DNA of 64,000 nucleotides from Roseovarius mucosus DSM 17069 (GTDB lineage Bacteria > Pseudomonadota > Alphaproteobacteria > Rhodobacterales > Rhodobacteraceae). Positions 16,295 through 25,269 of the stretch are shown in pieces (the first letter of the stretch is position 1; each line of letters begins with the position of its first letter). Under the pieces are notes generated by a model, which was not told the origin of the DNA, did not search any database, and saw nothing but the letters and a program-made list of their open reading frames with translations. The DNA lies in the NCBI RefSeq assembly GCF_000768555.3, contig NZ_KN293976.1, positions 212,201 through 276,200 on the forward strand, given 5' to 3'. Position numbers and translations under genes: made by a program.

Positions 16295-17620
16295 ATGTGG
16301 AATACCTTTGCGCAAACCGTCGATCTGGGCTGGGATTTTTACGGGCCGGTGATCCTGTTCGTGGTGCTGGTGGCCTTGGCGGTGCCCGTCTGGGCCGCTA
16401 TCGGATCAGCCGCGATCGTCATGCTGATGTGGTCCGGCGCGCTGCCGCTCAGCCTTGTGGGCGAGAGCCTCTTTGACGGGATCGACGCCTTTGCGCTGAC
16501 CGCCGTGCCGCTCTTTATCCTGACCGGCGACGTGCTGGTGCGCACGGGCCTCAGCCGCAAGTTTCTGAACGTGGCGGAGGCGCTGACGCAGTTTGCCAAG
16601 GGCGGCTTCGGCTCGGCCACGGTGCTTGTCTGCGGCATGTTCTCGGCCATCTCGGGGTCGGACGCGGCAGGGGCGGCGGCGGTCGGGCGGATGACCATCG
16701 ACCGGCTGGTCGAAAGCGGATACCCGCGCCCCTATGCCTGCGCGCTGGTGGCGGCGGGCGCCTGCACCGGCATCCTCATCCCGCCGTCGATTGCCTATAT
16801 CATCATCGGTCTGGTGCTGGGCATTTCCGCCTCGACCCTGTTCATGGCCGCGCTCATTCCGGGAATGCTGATCCTCTTGTCGATCCTGATCACCAATATC
16901 GTGGTCAATCGCATCTATGGCTATGAGGGCGGCGGCAATATCGGGTTTAGTGAGTATTTTGCCAATCTGGGCCGTGCGCTGGCGTCGGGCTGGTATGCCT
17001 TTATCGTGCCGGGGATCATTTTCTATGGCATCTTTTCGGGACGGCTGACGCCGACCGAGGCGGGCGCGACTGCGGTCATTGTCACGGTGATCCTTGGCTT
17101 TATCCTTGGCACGCTCAAGCTGGCGGATTTTCCGGCCATGCTCATCAGTTCGGCCAAGGTCAACGGGGTGATCCTGCCGATCATCGCCTTTTCGCTGCCG
17201 CTGGCGCAGGCGCTGGCGATCATGGGCGTGCCGCAGGGGTTTGTCACCGCAGTCACGGGTCTGACCGACGATCCGGCGCTGCTCATCCTCCTGATGATCC
17301 TGATCCTGATTGCGGCCGGCTGTGTGATGGAGACGACGCCCAATATCGTCATCCTCGCGCCGATCCTGAAACCGCTGGCCGACAATATCGGCATGAATGA
17401 AATCCAGTTCTGCGTGATGATGATCACCGCGCTGGGTGTGGGATTCATCACGCCGCCGCTTGGCCTCAACCTCTTTGTCGTGTCGGGCATCACCGGCGAA
17501 TCCATCCTGCGGATCGCGTGGCGGGCGGTGCCCTTTGTCTTCTTCATGCTGATCGTGGTGCTGCTGATTGCCTATATCCCGGCGATTTCGACCACGATGC
17601 TCCCCGAAATCTACAGATAG
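16295..17620 (+). CDS. hpsM: TRAP transporter large permease (DctM type)
   Basis: 441 residues with about twelve membrane helices. Hallmarks are VPLFILTGDVLVRTGLSRKFLNVAEAL, the SAISGSDAAGAAAVG loop with conserved Ser and Gly, and GACTGILIPPSIAYIIIG. It drives sodium-coupled uptake of the ligand delivered by hpsK. It ends 9 bp before hpsN, supporting one transcript. Confidence 0.9.
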   Translation: MWNTFAQTVDLGWDFYGPVILFVVLVALAVPVWAAIGSAAIVMLMWSGALPLSLVGESLFDGIDAFALTAVPLFILTGDVLVRTGLSRKFLNVAEALTQFAKGGFGSATVLVCGMFSAISGSDAAGAAAVGRMTIDRLVESGYPRPYACALVAAGACTGILIPPSIAYIIIGLVLGISASTLFMAALIPGMLILLSILITNIVVNRIYGYEGGGNIGFSEYFANLGRALASGWYAFIVPGIIFYGIFSGRLTPTEAGATAVIVTVILGFILGTLKLADFPAMLISSAKVNGVILPIIAFSLPLAQALAIMGVPQGFVTAVTGLTDDPALLILLMILILIAAGCVMETTPNIVILAPILKPLADNIGMNEIQFCVMMITALGVGFITPPLGLNLFVVSGITGESILRIAWRAVPFVFFMLIVVLLIAYIPAISTTMLPEIYR

Positions 17621-17629
17621 GACGCTCCA

Positions 17630-18937
17630 ATGACCCGGGAATACCTCAAGAAAGCAACGCTGACCTCAACTTCGCACGCGAGCGATGTGCACGAGACCGT
17701 GCAGGGCATTCTGGCCGACATCGAGGCGGGGGGCGACAAGGTGGCGCTGGACTATGCCGCCAAGTTCGACCGCTACGAGGGCAACATCATCCTCACGCCC
17801 GAAGAGATAGCCGCCGCTACCGCGCTGGTGCCGGAAAAGCTCAAGCGCGATATAGAATTCGCCCATTCCAATGTGCGCCGCTTCGCGGAGGCCCAGCGCG
17901 AGACGCTGCGCGACATCGAAATCGAAGTGGTGCCGGGGCTGATTGCCGGGCAAAAGAGCATCCCCGTCCATGCCGCAGGCTGCTATGTGCCGGGCGGGCG
18001 CTATAGCCATATCGCCAGCGCCATCATGACCGTGACCACCGCCAAGGTGGCCGGCTGCAAGCATATCGTCGCTTGCTCGCCGCCCCGCCCCGGCGTGGGC
18101 GTGGCTCCGGCGATCATTTATGCGGCGCATATCTGCGGGGCCGATGTGATCATGGCCATGGGCGGCGTGCAGGGTGTGGCCGCGATGACCTTTGGTCTCT
18201 TTGGCCTGCCCCCGGCCAATATCCTTGTCGGCCCCGGCAATCAGTTCGTGGCCGAGGCCAAGCGCATCCTCTTTGGCCGCGTGGGCATCGACATGATCGC
18301 AGGCCCGACCGACAGTCTCATCCTGGCGGATGGCACGGCCGATCCGATGGTGGTGGCCACGGACCTGGTGGGACAGGCCGAGCATGGCTATAACTCGCCC
18401 GTCTGGCTGGTGACGGACGACCGCCCGCTGGCCGAAGAGGTCATGCGCCTTGTGCCCGATCTCATCGCCGATCTGCCAGAGGTGAACCGCGACAACGCCG
18501 CCGCCGCGTGGCGCGATTATGCCGAGGTGATCCTCTGCGCGGACCGCGAGGAAATGGCGGCCACCTCGGACGATTACGCGCCCGAGCACCTGACGGTGCA
18601 GGCCGAGGATCTGGATTGGTGGCTGGGGCGGTTGACCTGCTATGGCTCGCTTTTCCTGGGCGAGGAAACCACTGTGGCCTTTGGCGACAAGGCGTCGGGC
18701 ACCAACCATGTGTTGCCCACCTCGGGCGCGGCCAGCTACACCGGCGGCCTCAGCGTGCATAAATACATGAAGATCGTCACATGGCAGCGCGCCACCCGCG
18801 AAGGGGCCAAGCCCGTGGCCGAGGCCACCGCGCGGATTTCGCGGCTAGAGGGAATGGAGGGCCATGCCCGCACCGCAGACATTCGCCTGCGCAAGTATTT
18901 CCCCGACGAAACATTCGACCTGACCGCCAATGGCTGA
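17630..18937 (+). CDS. hpsN: Sulfopropanediol 3-dehydrogenase (HisD family)
   Basis: 435 residues homologous to histidinol dehydrogenase. Zinc ligands of the family are kept (GQAEHG, FGDKASG, EGHART), as is the catalytic Glu-His in APEHLTV. It sits outside a histidine operon and next to a TRAP transporter and two more dehydrogenases, which is the arrangement of HpsN. HpsN oxidises (R)-DHPS to sulfolactate in two NAD-dependent steps. Its stop overlaps the hpsO start by 8 bp. Confidence 0.88.
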   Translation: MTREYLKKATLTSTSHASDVHETVQGILADIEAGGDKVALDYAAKFDRYEGNIILTPEEIAAATALVPEKLKRDIEFAHSNVRRFAEAQRETLRDIEIEVVPGLIAGQKSIPVHAAGCYVPGGRYSHIASAIMTVTTAKVAGCKHIVACSPPRPGVGVAPAIIYAAHICGADVIMAMGGVQGVAAMTFGLFGLPPANILVGPGNQFVAEAKRILFGRVGIDMIAGPTDSLILADGTADPMVVATDLVGQAEHGYNSPVWLVTDDRPLAEEVMRLVPDLIADLPEVNRDNAAAAWRDYAEVILCADREEMAATSDDYAPEHLTVQAEDLDWWLGRLTCYGSLFLGEETTVAFGDKASGTNHVLPTSGAASYTGGLSVHKYMKIVTWQRATREGAKPVAEATARISRLEGMEGHARTADIRLRKYFPDETFDLTANG

Positions 18938-19688
18938 ACGCGGGCTATTCGACGTCGCAGGCCGGGTGGCGCTGGTGACAGGGGCCAGTTCCGGCCTTGG
19001 TCGGCGGGCGGCCACGGTTCTGGCGCAGCACGGCGCGCAGGTGGTCGGCGTGGCCCGCCGCGCCGATGCGCTGGCGGGTTGGCAGGCCGAGGTGGGGGAC
19101 AAGGGCGCCGTAATCGCGCAGGATCTGGCAGAGCGCGACGGCCTTGCCGATCTGGCGCGGCGCGCGGCAGAGCCGTTTGGCGCACCGGACATCGTGATCC
19201 ATGCGGCGGGCATCAACACCCGACAGGCGGCCGACGAGGTGACGCCCGACGGCTGGGATGTGACGCTGGCGCTGAACCTCACCGCGCCGTTTTTCCTGAG
19301 CCAGCATCTTGTGCCCGCGATGCGGGACAAGGGCTGGGGCCGGATCGTCAATTTCGCGTCGCTGCAATCGTTCCGCGCCTTTCCCGGCGGCATCGCCTAT
19401 GGGGCCAGCAAGGGCGGCGTGGCGCAGATGACCCGCGCCATGGCCGAGGCGTGGTCGCGCCACGGCATCTGTGTCAATGCGCTGGCCCCCGGTTTCGTGC
19501 GCACGGAATTGACCGCGCCGGTGTTCAACGATCCCGAGCGCGCGGCGCGCAATGCGGCGCAGACCTGTATCGCGCGCAATGGCGAGCCCGAGGATATGGA
19601 TGGGCCGCTGCTCTTTCTGTGCTCGGAGGCCTCTGCCTATGTCACTGGCCAAATCCTGATGCTCGACGGGGGGTTCACCGCGAAATGA
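18930..19688 (+). CDS. hpsO: Short-chain dehydrogenase, DHPS 2-dehydrogenase type
   Basis: 252-residue classical SDR with TGASSGLGRRAA cofactor motif, NAAGINT-like segment (HAAGINTRQA), catalytic Ser in ASLQSF and YGASKGG Tyr-Lys. In DHPS degraders HpsO and HpsP oxidise and re-reduce the C2 hydroxyl, changing the (S) enantiomer into the (R) form that HpsN uses. The role here follows from position and family. ATGA overlap with hpsP shows coupling. Confidence 0.8.
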   Translation: MAERGLFDVAGRVALVTGASSGLGRRAATVLAQHGAQVVGVARRADALAGWQAEVGDKGAVIAQDLAERDGLADLARRAAEPFGAPDIVIHAAGINTRQAADEVTPDGWDVTLALNLTAPFFLSQHLVPAMRDKGWGRIVNFASLQSFRAFPGGIAYGASKGGVAQMTRAMAEAWSRHGICVNALAPGFVRTELTAPVFNDPERAARNAAQTCIARNGEPEDMDGPLLFLCSEASAYVTGQILMLDGGFTAK

Positions 19689-20668
19689 AGGCTTTAGTCT
19701 ATACCGGGCCAGAGGCGCTCGACTATCGCGAGATGGCGGATCCGGAACCAAGAGAAGGCGAGGCCCTGATCCGGGTGGAGAGCGTGGGCATCTGCGGGTC
19801 GGACATGCATGCCTATCTCGGCCATGACGAGCGCCGCCCGGCACCGCTGGTTCTGGGCCATGAGGCGGCGGGCGTGGTGCTGAGCGGGGCGATGACAGGC
19901 GCGCGGGTAACGGTCAATCCGCTGGTGACATGCGGCAGCTGTCCGGCCTGCCGGTCGGGGCGCGACAACCTGTGCAGCACGCGGCAGATCATTTCCATGC
20001 CGCCGCGCGAGGGGGCCTTTGCCGGGCTTTTGGCGATGCCCGAGCGCAATCTGGTGCCCCTGCCCGATCATGTGACCACCCATCAGGCGGCCCTGGCGGA
20101 ACCGATTGCCTGCGGCTGGCATGCCGTGCGGCTGGGGCGGGCGGTGCTGGGCGATGGCCCGCACCGCGCGCTGGTGCTGGGCGGCGGCGCGATTGGTCTG
20201 GGCGCGGCGCTGAGCCTGGCCGCCCAGGGCATCAGGGATGTCACGATGATCGAGCCGCACGCGGCGCGGCGGGCGTTTCTGGACCTGCGCTGCGATCAGA
20301 AAACGCTTGCGCCCGACGCGCTCGACCCGGCGGAGCAGTTCGACATCGTGGTCGATGGTGTGGGCTATGAGGCCACGCGCGCGCAGGCCTCTGCCCATGC
20401 GCGCCCCGGCGGTGTGATCGTGCATATCGGCTTGGGGCAGGCAACGGGCGGTTTGGACATCCGGCGCATGACGCTGCAGGAAATCACCTTTATCGGCACC
20501 TATACCTATACCGCGCAGGATTTTCGCGACTGCGCGCAGGCGATGTTCGAGGGGCACCTGGGCGCGCTCGACTGGATCGAGGAGCGGGCGCTCAGCGATG
20601 GCGCGCGCGCCTTTGCCGATATTCGCGGCGGTCGTGTGACCAGCCCCAAAATCGTCCTTGTCCCCTGA
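19685..20668 (+). CDS. hpsP: Zinc-dependent alcohol dehydrogenase, DHPS 2-dehydrogenase type
   Basis: 327-residue medium-chain dehydrogenase. Catalytic zinc ligands lie in SVGICGSDMHAY and LGHEAAGVV; the structural zinc site CGSCPACRSGRDNLC has all four Cys. The Rossmann motif LGGGAIGLGAAL follows. It acts with hpsO on the C2 carbon of DHPS. It starts inside the hpsO stop codon and is followed by a uspA gene after 15 bp. Confidence 0.8.
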   Translation: MKALVYTGPEALDYREMADPEPREGEALIRVESVGICGSDMHAYLGHDERRPAPLVLGHEAAGVVLSGAMTGARVTVNPLVTCGSCPACRSGRDNLCSTRQIISMPPREGAFAGLLAMPERNLVPLPDHVTTHQAALAEPIACGWHAVRLGRAVLGDGPHRALVLGGGAIGLGAALSLAAQGIRDVTMIEPHAARRAFLDLRCDQKTLAPDALDPAEQFDIVVDGVGYEATRAQASAHARPGGVIVHIGLGQATGGLDIRRMTLQEITFIGTYTYTAQDFRDCAQAMFEGHLGALDWIEERALSDGARAFADIRGGRVTSPKIVLVP

Positions 20669-20683
20669 AGAGGAGTGAGCCCC

Positions 20684-21088
20684 ATGTATCGCAAAATCAT
20701 TGTCGGCCTGTCGCTGGAACATGGAATCAGCGAGAGCGCGCTGGAAATTGCCCGCGCCCTGCGCGCCGAAGGCGGCGAGATCATCGCGCTGCATGCCTAT
20801 GAGCCGGTCCAAAGCTCGGTGCGCGCCTATCTCGATGAGGAGGTGGTCGAAGGCGCCTACAAGCGGGCGCAGGCGCTCTTGGTCGAGCGGGTGAAAGGTG
20901 CGCCGGATGTGACGCCTGTCATGCTGCGCGGTCATTCGGGGCGGGCGATCACCGATTACGCCGAGAAACACGGCGCGGATTGCATCATCGTCGGCTCGCA
21001 CAAACCGGGCCTGAGCGATTTTCTCTTGGGGTCCACGGCGGCGCGAGTGGTGCGGCATGCGCCCTGCGCCGTGCATGTGCTGCGCTAG
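20684..21088 (+). CDS. Universal stress protein (UspA family)
   Basis: 134 residues, a single UspA domain: YRKIIVGLSLEHG at the start and the ATP-binding G-2x-G-9x-G(S/T) type motif near the end (IIVGSHKPGLSDFLLGSTAARVV). The family binds ATP or AMP and supports stress survival; many members sit beside transporters. GAGGAG precedes ATG 20684. Its presence between hpsP and the FMN dehydrogenase fits the usual roseobacter DHPS cluster. Confidence 0.88.
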   Translation: MYRKIIVGLSLEHGISESALEIARALRAEGGEIIALHAYEPVQSSVRAYLDEEVVEGAYKRAQALLVERVKGAPDVTPVMLRGHSGRAITDYAEKHGADCIIVGSHKPGLSDFLLGSTAARVVRHAPCAVHVLR

Positions 21089-21096
21089 GTAAGGCG

Positions 21097-22209
21097 ATGG
21101 GGGCCGATGCCATTCATTCCGCCGAGGATGCCCGCCGCCTGGCGCGGCGGCACCTGCCGTGGATGGTGTTCGACTATATCGACGGGGCGGCGGGCACGGA
21201 ACATGGCGAAGCGCTCAATCGCGCGGCGTTGCGGGATTTGCGGCTGAAACCGCGCGTCTTGCGGAATGTCACCACGCGGGATTTGTCCTGCGACGTGTTC
21301 GGACATGCGGCGCGGGTGCCTTTTGGCATCACGCCGATGGGCATGTGCAACCTCAGCACGCCGGGGGCGGACCTGATGCTGGCGCGACTGGCGGCACGGG
21401 ATCGCGTGCCCTTGGGTGTCTCGACCGTCGCCTCTACTCCGCTTGAACGGATGATCGAGGTGGCCGAGGGCCATGCGTGGTTTCAGCTCTATTTCAGCGG
21501 CGATGGCAGCGGCACCATGGCGCTGGTCGAGCGGGCACGCGCGGCGGGGTATCAGACCCTTGTCGTCACGCTCGATGTGCCGGAGGTGGGCCGACGCCCG
21601 CGCGAATTGCGCCACGGGTTCAAGATGCCGTTCAAGATCGGCCCCCGGCAATTCGTCGATTTCGCGCTGCATCCGCGCTGGTCGCTGGGCACGCTCTGGC
21701 ATGGCAAGCCCGAGATGGCGAATTTCCGGCAAGGGGGATTTGACCGCACAGCCAGCCGGGCGGCGGCGGATTGGTCCTATCTCGACTGGCTGCGCGCGGC
21801 CTGGCCCGGAAACCTGGTGATCAAGGGGGTTCTGGACGTGGAGGATGCCGTGCGGCTGCGGGATGCGGGCGTAGATGCGATACAGGTGTCCAGTCATGGC
21901 GGGCGGCAGTTGGATGGCGCGCCGGAGCCGATCCTGATGCTGGGAGAAATCCGAGCGGCGCTTGGGCCGGAGTTTCCACTGTTTTTCGATTCCGGGCTGC
22001 GGTCGGGCGAGGATATCGTCAAGGCGCATGCAATGGGCGCGAATTTCGCCTTTCTCGGGCGGCCGTTGCTCTATGCTATGGCGGCGGGGGGCGAGCGCGG
22101 TCTCAACCGGCTGTGGGAGGTGTTGACCGAAGAGGTCAGCCTGACACTGGCGCAACTGGGTCGCAGGGATATGTCCGGCCTTGCCGATACGGTGCGGCGC
22201 GCGGCCTGA
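21097..22209 (+). CDS. FMN-dependent alpha-hydroxy-acid dehydrogenase, candidate sulfolactate dehydrogenase
   Basis: 370-residue lactate dehydrogenase/glycolate oxidase family enzyme. Visible are FDYIDGAAGTE, the FMN-contacting ITPMGMCNL, catalytic His in SSHGGRQLDG, FFDSGLRSGEDI and LGRPLLYAM. In the canonical motif the residue before HGG is Asn; here it is Ser, which may suit another substrate. Oxidation of 3-sulfolactate to sulfopyruvate (SlcD role) is inferred from its place at the end of the hps operon. ATG 21097 lies 8 bp after uspA. Confidence 0.75.
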   Translation: MGADAIHSAEDARRLARRHLPWMVFDYIDGAAGTEHGEALNRAALRDLRLKPRVLRNVTTRDLSCDVFGHAARVPFGITPMGMCNLSTPGADLMLARLAARDRVPLGVSTVASTPLERMIEVAEGHAWFQLYFSGDGSGTMALVERARAAGYQTLVVTLDVPEVGRRPRELRHGFKMPFKIGPRQFVDFALHPRWSLGTLWHGKPEMANFRQGGFDRTASRAAADWSYLDWLRAAWPGNLVIKGVLDVEDAVRLRDAGVDAIQVSSHGGRQLDGAPEPILMLGEIRAALGPEFPLFFDSGLRSGEDIVKAHAMGANFAFLGRPLLYAMAAGGERGLNRLWEVLTEEVSLTLAQLGRRDMSGLADTVRRAA

Positions 22210-22226
22210 ACCGCGCGCCAAGGGCG

Positions 22227-23352
22227 TCAGAACGCGTATTGCCAGCCAAGCGTTGTGGTCCAGTCGGTTTCAAGCTGGAGGCCGTTCAGATCCTGATAGA
22301 CCGGCGCGCCGATCTCGAGCGCCAAGCGGTGCCCGCGCAACGCGCCCTTTTGTGCCACGAGATTGACCCCGGCAAAAAGCGTCACCGTCTCGCCGCCGTA
22401 ATTGTCGGGGTTGAGGGTGGGCGACGGGCCGACCATACGGGAATCGCGCCCGCTGATGTCGCCCACGCTCTTGGCCTCGATCCGGCCCGAGAGGCTGATC
22501 CAGGGTTTCGGCTGATAGCTGGCCCATGTGGTCAACGCCACCTCATTGCCCAAGTGATAGCCGTTGTTCTTGCCGGTGCGGATCACGCCGGTCAGTTGCG
22601 CGCCCCAGCCGGTGTTGCCCGACCGCGCGCTATAGGTGATGCCGGGCAAGAGATCGAAGGTGCCGGACCCAAGCTGCATCCCGTAGGGCATGCGCATATT
22701 GGCAAAGGTGCCGGCGGGCGTCAGGACGGTTGCCCGCTCCGTCGTGGACCCGGTCGGAAGGCTGAAACCGAAATTCAGATGCAGCTTGTGATTGCCCCAG
22801 TCCTTGAGGCCGTAGAGTGCGGAAACCTTGAGATCGCCCCAGCCTTCGGATTGGGTGTTGAACGTGCCCAACCGCACGGTCCCGGCAGGCCCGGCAAAGG
22901 TGATGTGATCCATCTGCTTGGTGATATAGGGCAGCATCGCCATCAGGGTGATGCGGTCATTCGGGGCATACATCGCGCCGAACATATGCATATCCATCGT
23001 CATGCTGGTGGGCACGATGCGGATATTGGGCGGCTGGCCCGGCAGGCCAAAGAACGCATTGGGCGTCACCGCCACCTGTTCGGGGCTGAGGCCGTTGGTG
23101 CCGCTGCGATACCCCTCCATGTCCATATGCATGAAGCGATAGGACAGCATCACCTCACCGGTCTTGTGGCGGTGTTCGCCCATCACACCGATGGGGGCAT
23201 GGCCATCGGCGCGCAGCGGCGGCAGGTCGGTCACGCTGACGCGCAGCCCGTCCTTGGGGGGGCGTGGCACCGTCATGCGCCATGGCGGGCGCGGTCAGGC
23301 ATAGGGAAAGCGCGGCGCAAACTGCACCGGCACGCAGGAAAACCTGTGTCAT
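22227..23352 (-). pseudogene. Methionine-rich outer-membrane beta-barrel protein, frameshifted in a C7 tract
   Basis: The signal peptide MTQVFLRAGAVCAALSLCL...AMAHDGATPP (start 23352) and the ~345-residue mature part (PPKDGLRVSVTDLPP... to LGWQYAF) are in different frames. They join perfectly if a run of seven C (plus strand G 23256-23262) has six. The body matches transporter/MetA-pathway outer-membrane proteins, with Met clusters MHMDMEGYR, MTMDMHMFGAMYAP and MRMPYGMQLG and a C-terminal aromatic residue typical of barrels. It may be a phase-variable gene, a pseudogene or a sequence error. Without correction the downstream frame starts at 23276 and lacks a signal peptide. Confidence 0.7.
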
Positions 23353-23675
23353 GGTCTTGGTCTCTTTTATTTGTGGATGCGCGTCGGACGGGGCACCAAT
23401 AGGCCCGCAAACGTAACGACGTCGATCAATTGAAAATCACGGTCTCACTCAGAGGTCATTCGGAGGGCCAATCGGGGCTGGCATGGGCCACATCGGGCCT
23501 GATGCTGCGGCGCTTGTCCCGCCATCTGGCCCGCTGGAGACGGCCCGAATGGCGGTAAGCATGGCGAAACGATCATGCGAGGGTGTATTGCCCTGTCACC
23601 GAAGCTCCCGCTGGAGTGGCCCCTTGCCGATCAACGGCGAGGCGCACGGGGTGGACCCGGTGGCACGCATGCCAG
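23353..23675. other. Intergenic region upstream of the barrel gene
   Basis: 323 bp between two minus-strand genes. Short open frames on both strands lack ribosome binding sites and coding character. AGAGACCAAGACC near 23353-23365 (minus strand) may be the barrel gene's leader. I see no RNA gene. Confidence 0.45.
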
Positions 23676-24122
23676 CTATCCCAAGGCCACCACAGGCGGC
23701 GCGCGCGGGCTATACCCGGCGGGCAGGTCGCCCGCCGCCGCGCGCATATCGTCGAACACACGGACGACACGCGAAAATGTGAAATGACGCGCCTCGGGCG
23801 CGATGCGCACCTCTGTCAGCGCCGCTTGCGACTTGAAGAAAGGACAGGGCGTGTTGAGATGCGGGCCTTCATGATCGGCCTCGGCGGTGGGGGTTGTCAG
23901 CGCGTCGGGATGCTCTTCGACCAAACAGAGCTCGCCCCCAAGGGCGGCAGCCTCAAGCTTGATCTGCTCTTGCACATGCAGGTTGGAGCGGGCGGCATCC
24001 GCCAATTCGTGCTGGCAATCAACGGCGGCGGCGGTGGCGACCCGCACGCTCAGCAACAGAATCAGAAGTGCCGGCCCAAGGCCAACCCCTCTTAGTCTGC
24101 GCATCCAGCGTCCAAATCTCAT
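23676..24122 (-). CDS. Small secreted hypothetical protein
   Basis: 148 residues from ATG 24122: a basic N-terminus (MRFGRWMRRLRG) and a hydrophobic core ending VATAAA form a signal peptide. The mature part carries three Cys (VDCQHE, GGELCLVEE, NTPCPFFK) and several His. I do not recognise the family. It is transcribed toward the Met-rich barrel gene and has a clear promoter with operator, so a shared envelope metal-handling role is possible but unproven. Confidence 0.55.
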   Translation of the reverse strand: MRFGRWMRRLRGVGLGPALLILLLSVRVATAAAVDCQHELADAARSNLHVQEQIKLEAAALGGELCLVEEHPDALTTPTAEADHEGPHLNTPCPFFKSQAALTEVRIAPEARHFTFSRVVRVFDDMRAAAGDLPAGYSPRAPPVVALG

Positions 24123-24502
24123 TTTCACCAATCCCGTGGGCCCAAGGCCCGCGTCACCATTTGAAATGGGTTTCGTCACTGCGCGACTCGTAGTTTGCGC
24201 ATTATCGAAACATTCTAACTTTAGAATACTGTCGGGATTGTGATTGCGTCAAGCGGGACGACAAGGGCGAAGGTGATTCGTGGACACGCCTGAAAATTAT
24301 GGCAAGCAGATTGGGTGCTGCGGCGACAATCACGGCGCTTTGCGATCACTTCTCACAAGCCGCGAACAATTACCTCGAAAATTTGACGCAAAGCCCGTCC
24401 TTCCCCCATATTGATCCGACTAAACAAACAGATTTGTCCATCTGTCGTTGTCGGTGGGGGCCGACGCGGTTGTGACATCCTTGAATTTGAGGTGACACAG
24501 CA
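24123..24502. other. Divergent intergenic region before the Hint-domain gene
   Basis: 380 bp between divergent genes. It holds the minus-strand promoter and operator at 24212-24252 and, near 24488-24497, the ribosome binding site GAGGTGACA of the Hint gene. Nothing else is convincing. Confidence 0.55.
24212..24252 (-). promoter_or_regulatory. Sigma-70 promoter with operator-like palindrome
   Basis: On the minus strand TTGACG (24252-24247), an 18-bp spacer and TATTCT (24228-24223) form a promoter about 100 bp upstream of the small secreted protein gene. A perfect inverted repeat ATTCTAA-CT-TTAGAAT (24212-24227) overlaps the -10 box, as a repressor operator would. Confidence 0.6.
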
Positions 24503-25267
24503 ATGAGTATCCCCCGTCTGACGGCCAACGCCGCCTATGCGACGCCAGTGCGCCGCAGTCCCGCACGCCCTGAACCCTCTCGCTTGCCGATGCGGCGTTA
24601 CACGCACCTCTGGCTGACCGCCGATGGCGGCATCGAAGAGCGCGAGCAGATGGCGCCGGCGCTACCGCTCTTTGACGCAGCACATTCCGCCTTTGCGCGC
24701 GGCACGCTGATCACCACAACGCGCGGGCCGGTCGCGGTCGAGGATTTGCTGCCCGGCGATCTGTTGCAGACCTCTGCGCATGGGCCGCTGCCTGTGCTCC
24801 GGATTGGCCGGATGACGCTGCGCCCCGAGGATATTGCCAGCCGTTCAGTCAACCTAACGCGGATCATGGCCGATGCCTTTGGTATTGCGCGGCCGATGGC
24901 CGATTTGCTGGTGGGTCCGGGGGCGCGAATCCTTACGCGGCCGCGCGATCTGCGTAACAGCATCGGATCGGACCACGTACTTAGCCCCGCGCATGTGCTG
25001 GCCGATGGGATGCACGCCTTTGGTGTCACCCCGCCGCGCGCGGCCACGTTCTATCACCTGTGGCTGCGGCGGCATGCGCTGATCACCGCCAACGGCCTGG
25101 AAGTCGAGAGCTTTCACCCCGGTGCCGGGTTTGAGCGCGACGTGGGACCGAGCATGCTGTCGCTCTTCCTGTCGCTCTTTCCGCAGATTCAGGAGCCGCA
25201 TCAATTCGGCCCACTTGCGCAACTGCGCTTGCCGCTCGATGCGCCCGATACGCTGAGCGTCGCCTGA
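24503..25267 (+). CDS. Hint-domain protein (Hedgehog/intein-like)
   Basis: 254 residues. The Hint fold is shown by ARGTLITTTRGPVAVEDLLPGDLL, the DHVLSPAHVLADGM block and HALITANGLEVESFHPG. In self-processing Hint domains the first residue is Cys or Ser; here the position before GTLI reads Ala-Arg, so autoprocessing is doubtful. Roseobacters carry many such proteins of unknown role. The C-terminus overlaps nothing and is 2 bp from the convergent Lrp gene's stop. Confidence 0.8.
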   Translation: MSIPRLTANAAYATPVRRSPARPEPSRLPMRRYTHLWLTADGGIEEREQMAPALPLFDAAHSAFARGTLITTTRGPVAVEDLLPGDLLQTSAHGPLPVLRIGRMTLRPEDIASRSVNLTRIMADAFGIARPMADLLVGPGARILTRPRDLRNSIGSDHVLSPAHVLADGMHAFGVTPPRAATFYHLWLRRHALITANGLEVESFHPGAGFERDVGPSMLSLFLSLFPQIQEPHQFGPLAQLRLPLDAPDTLSVA

Positions 25268-25269
25268 GA

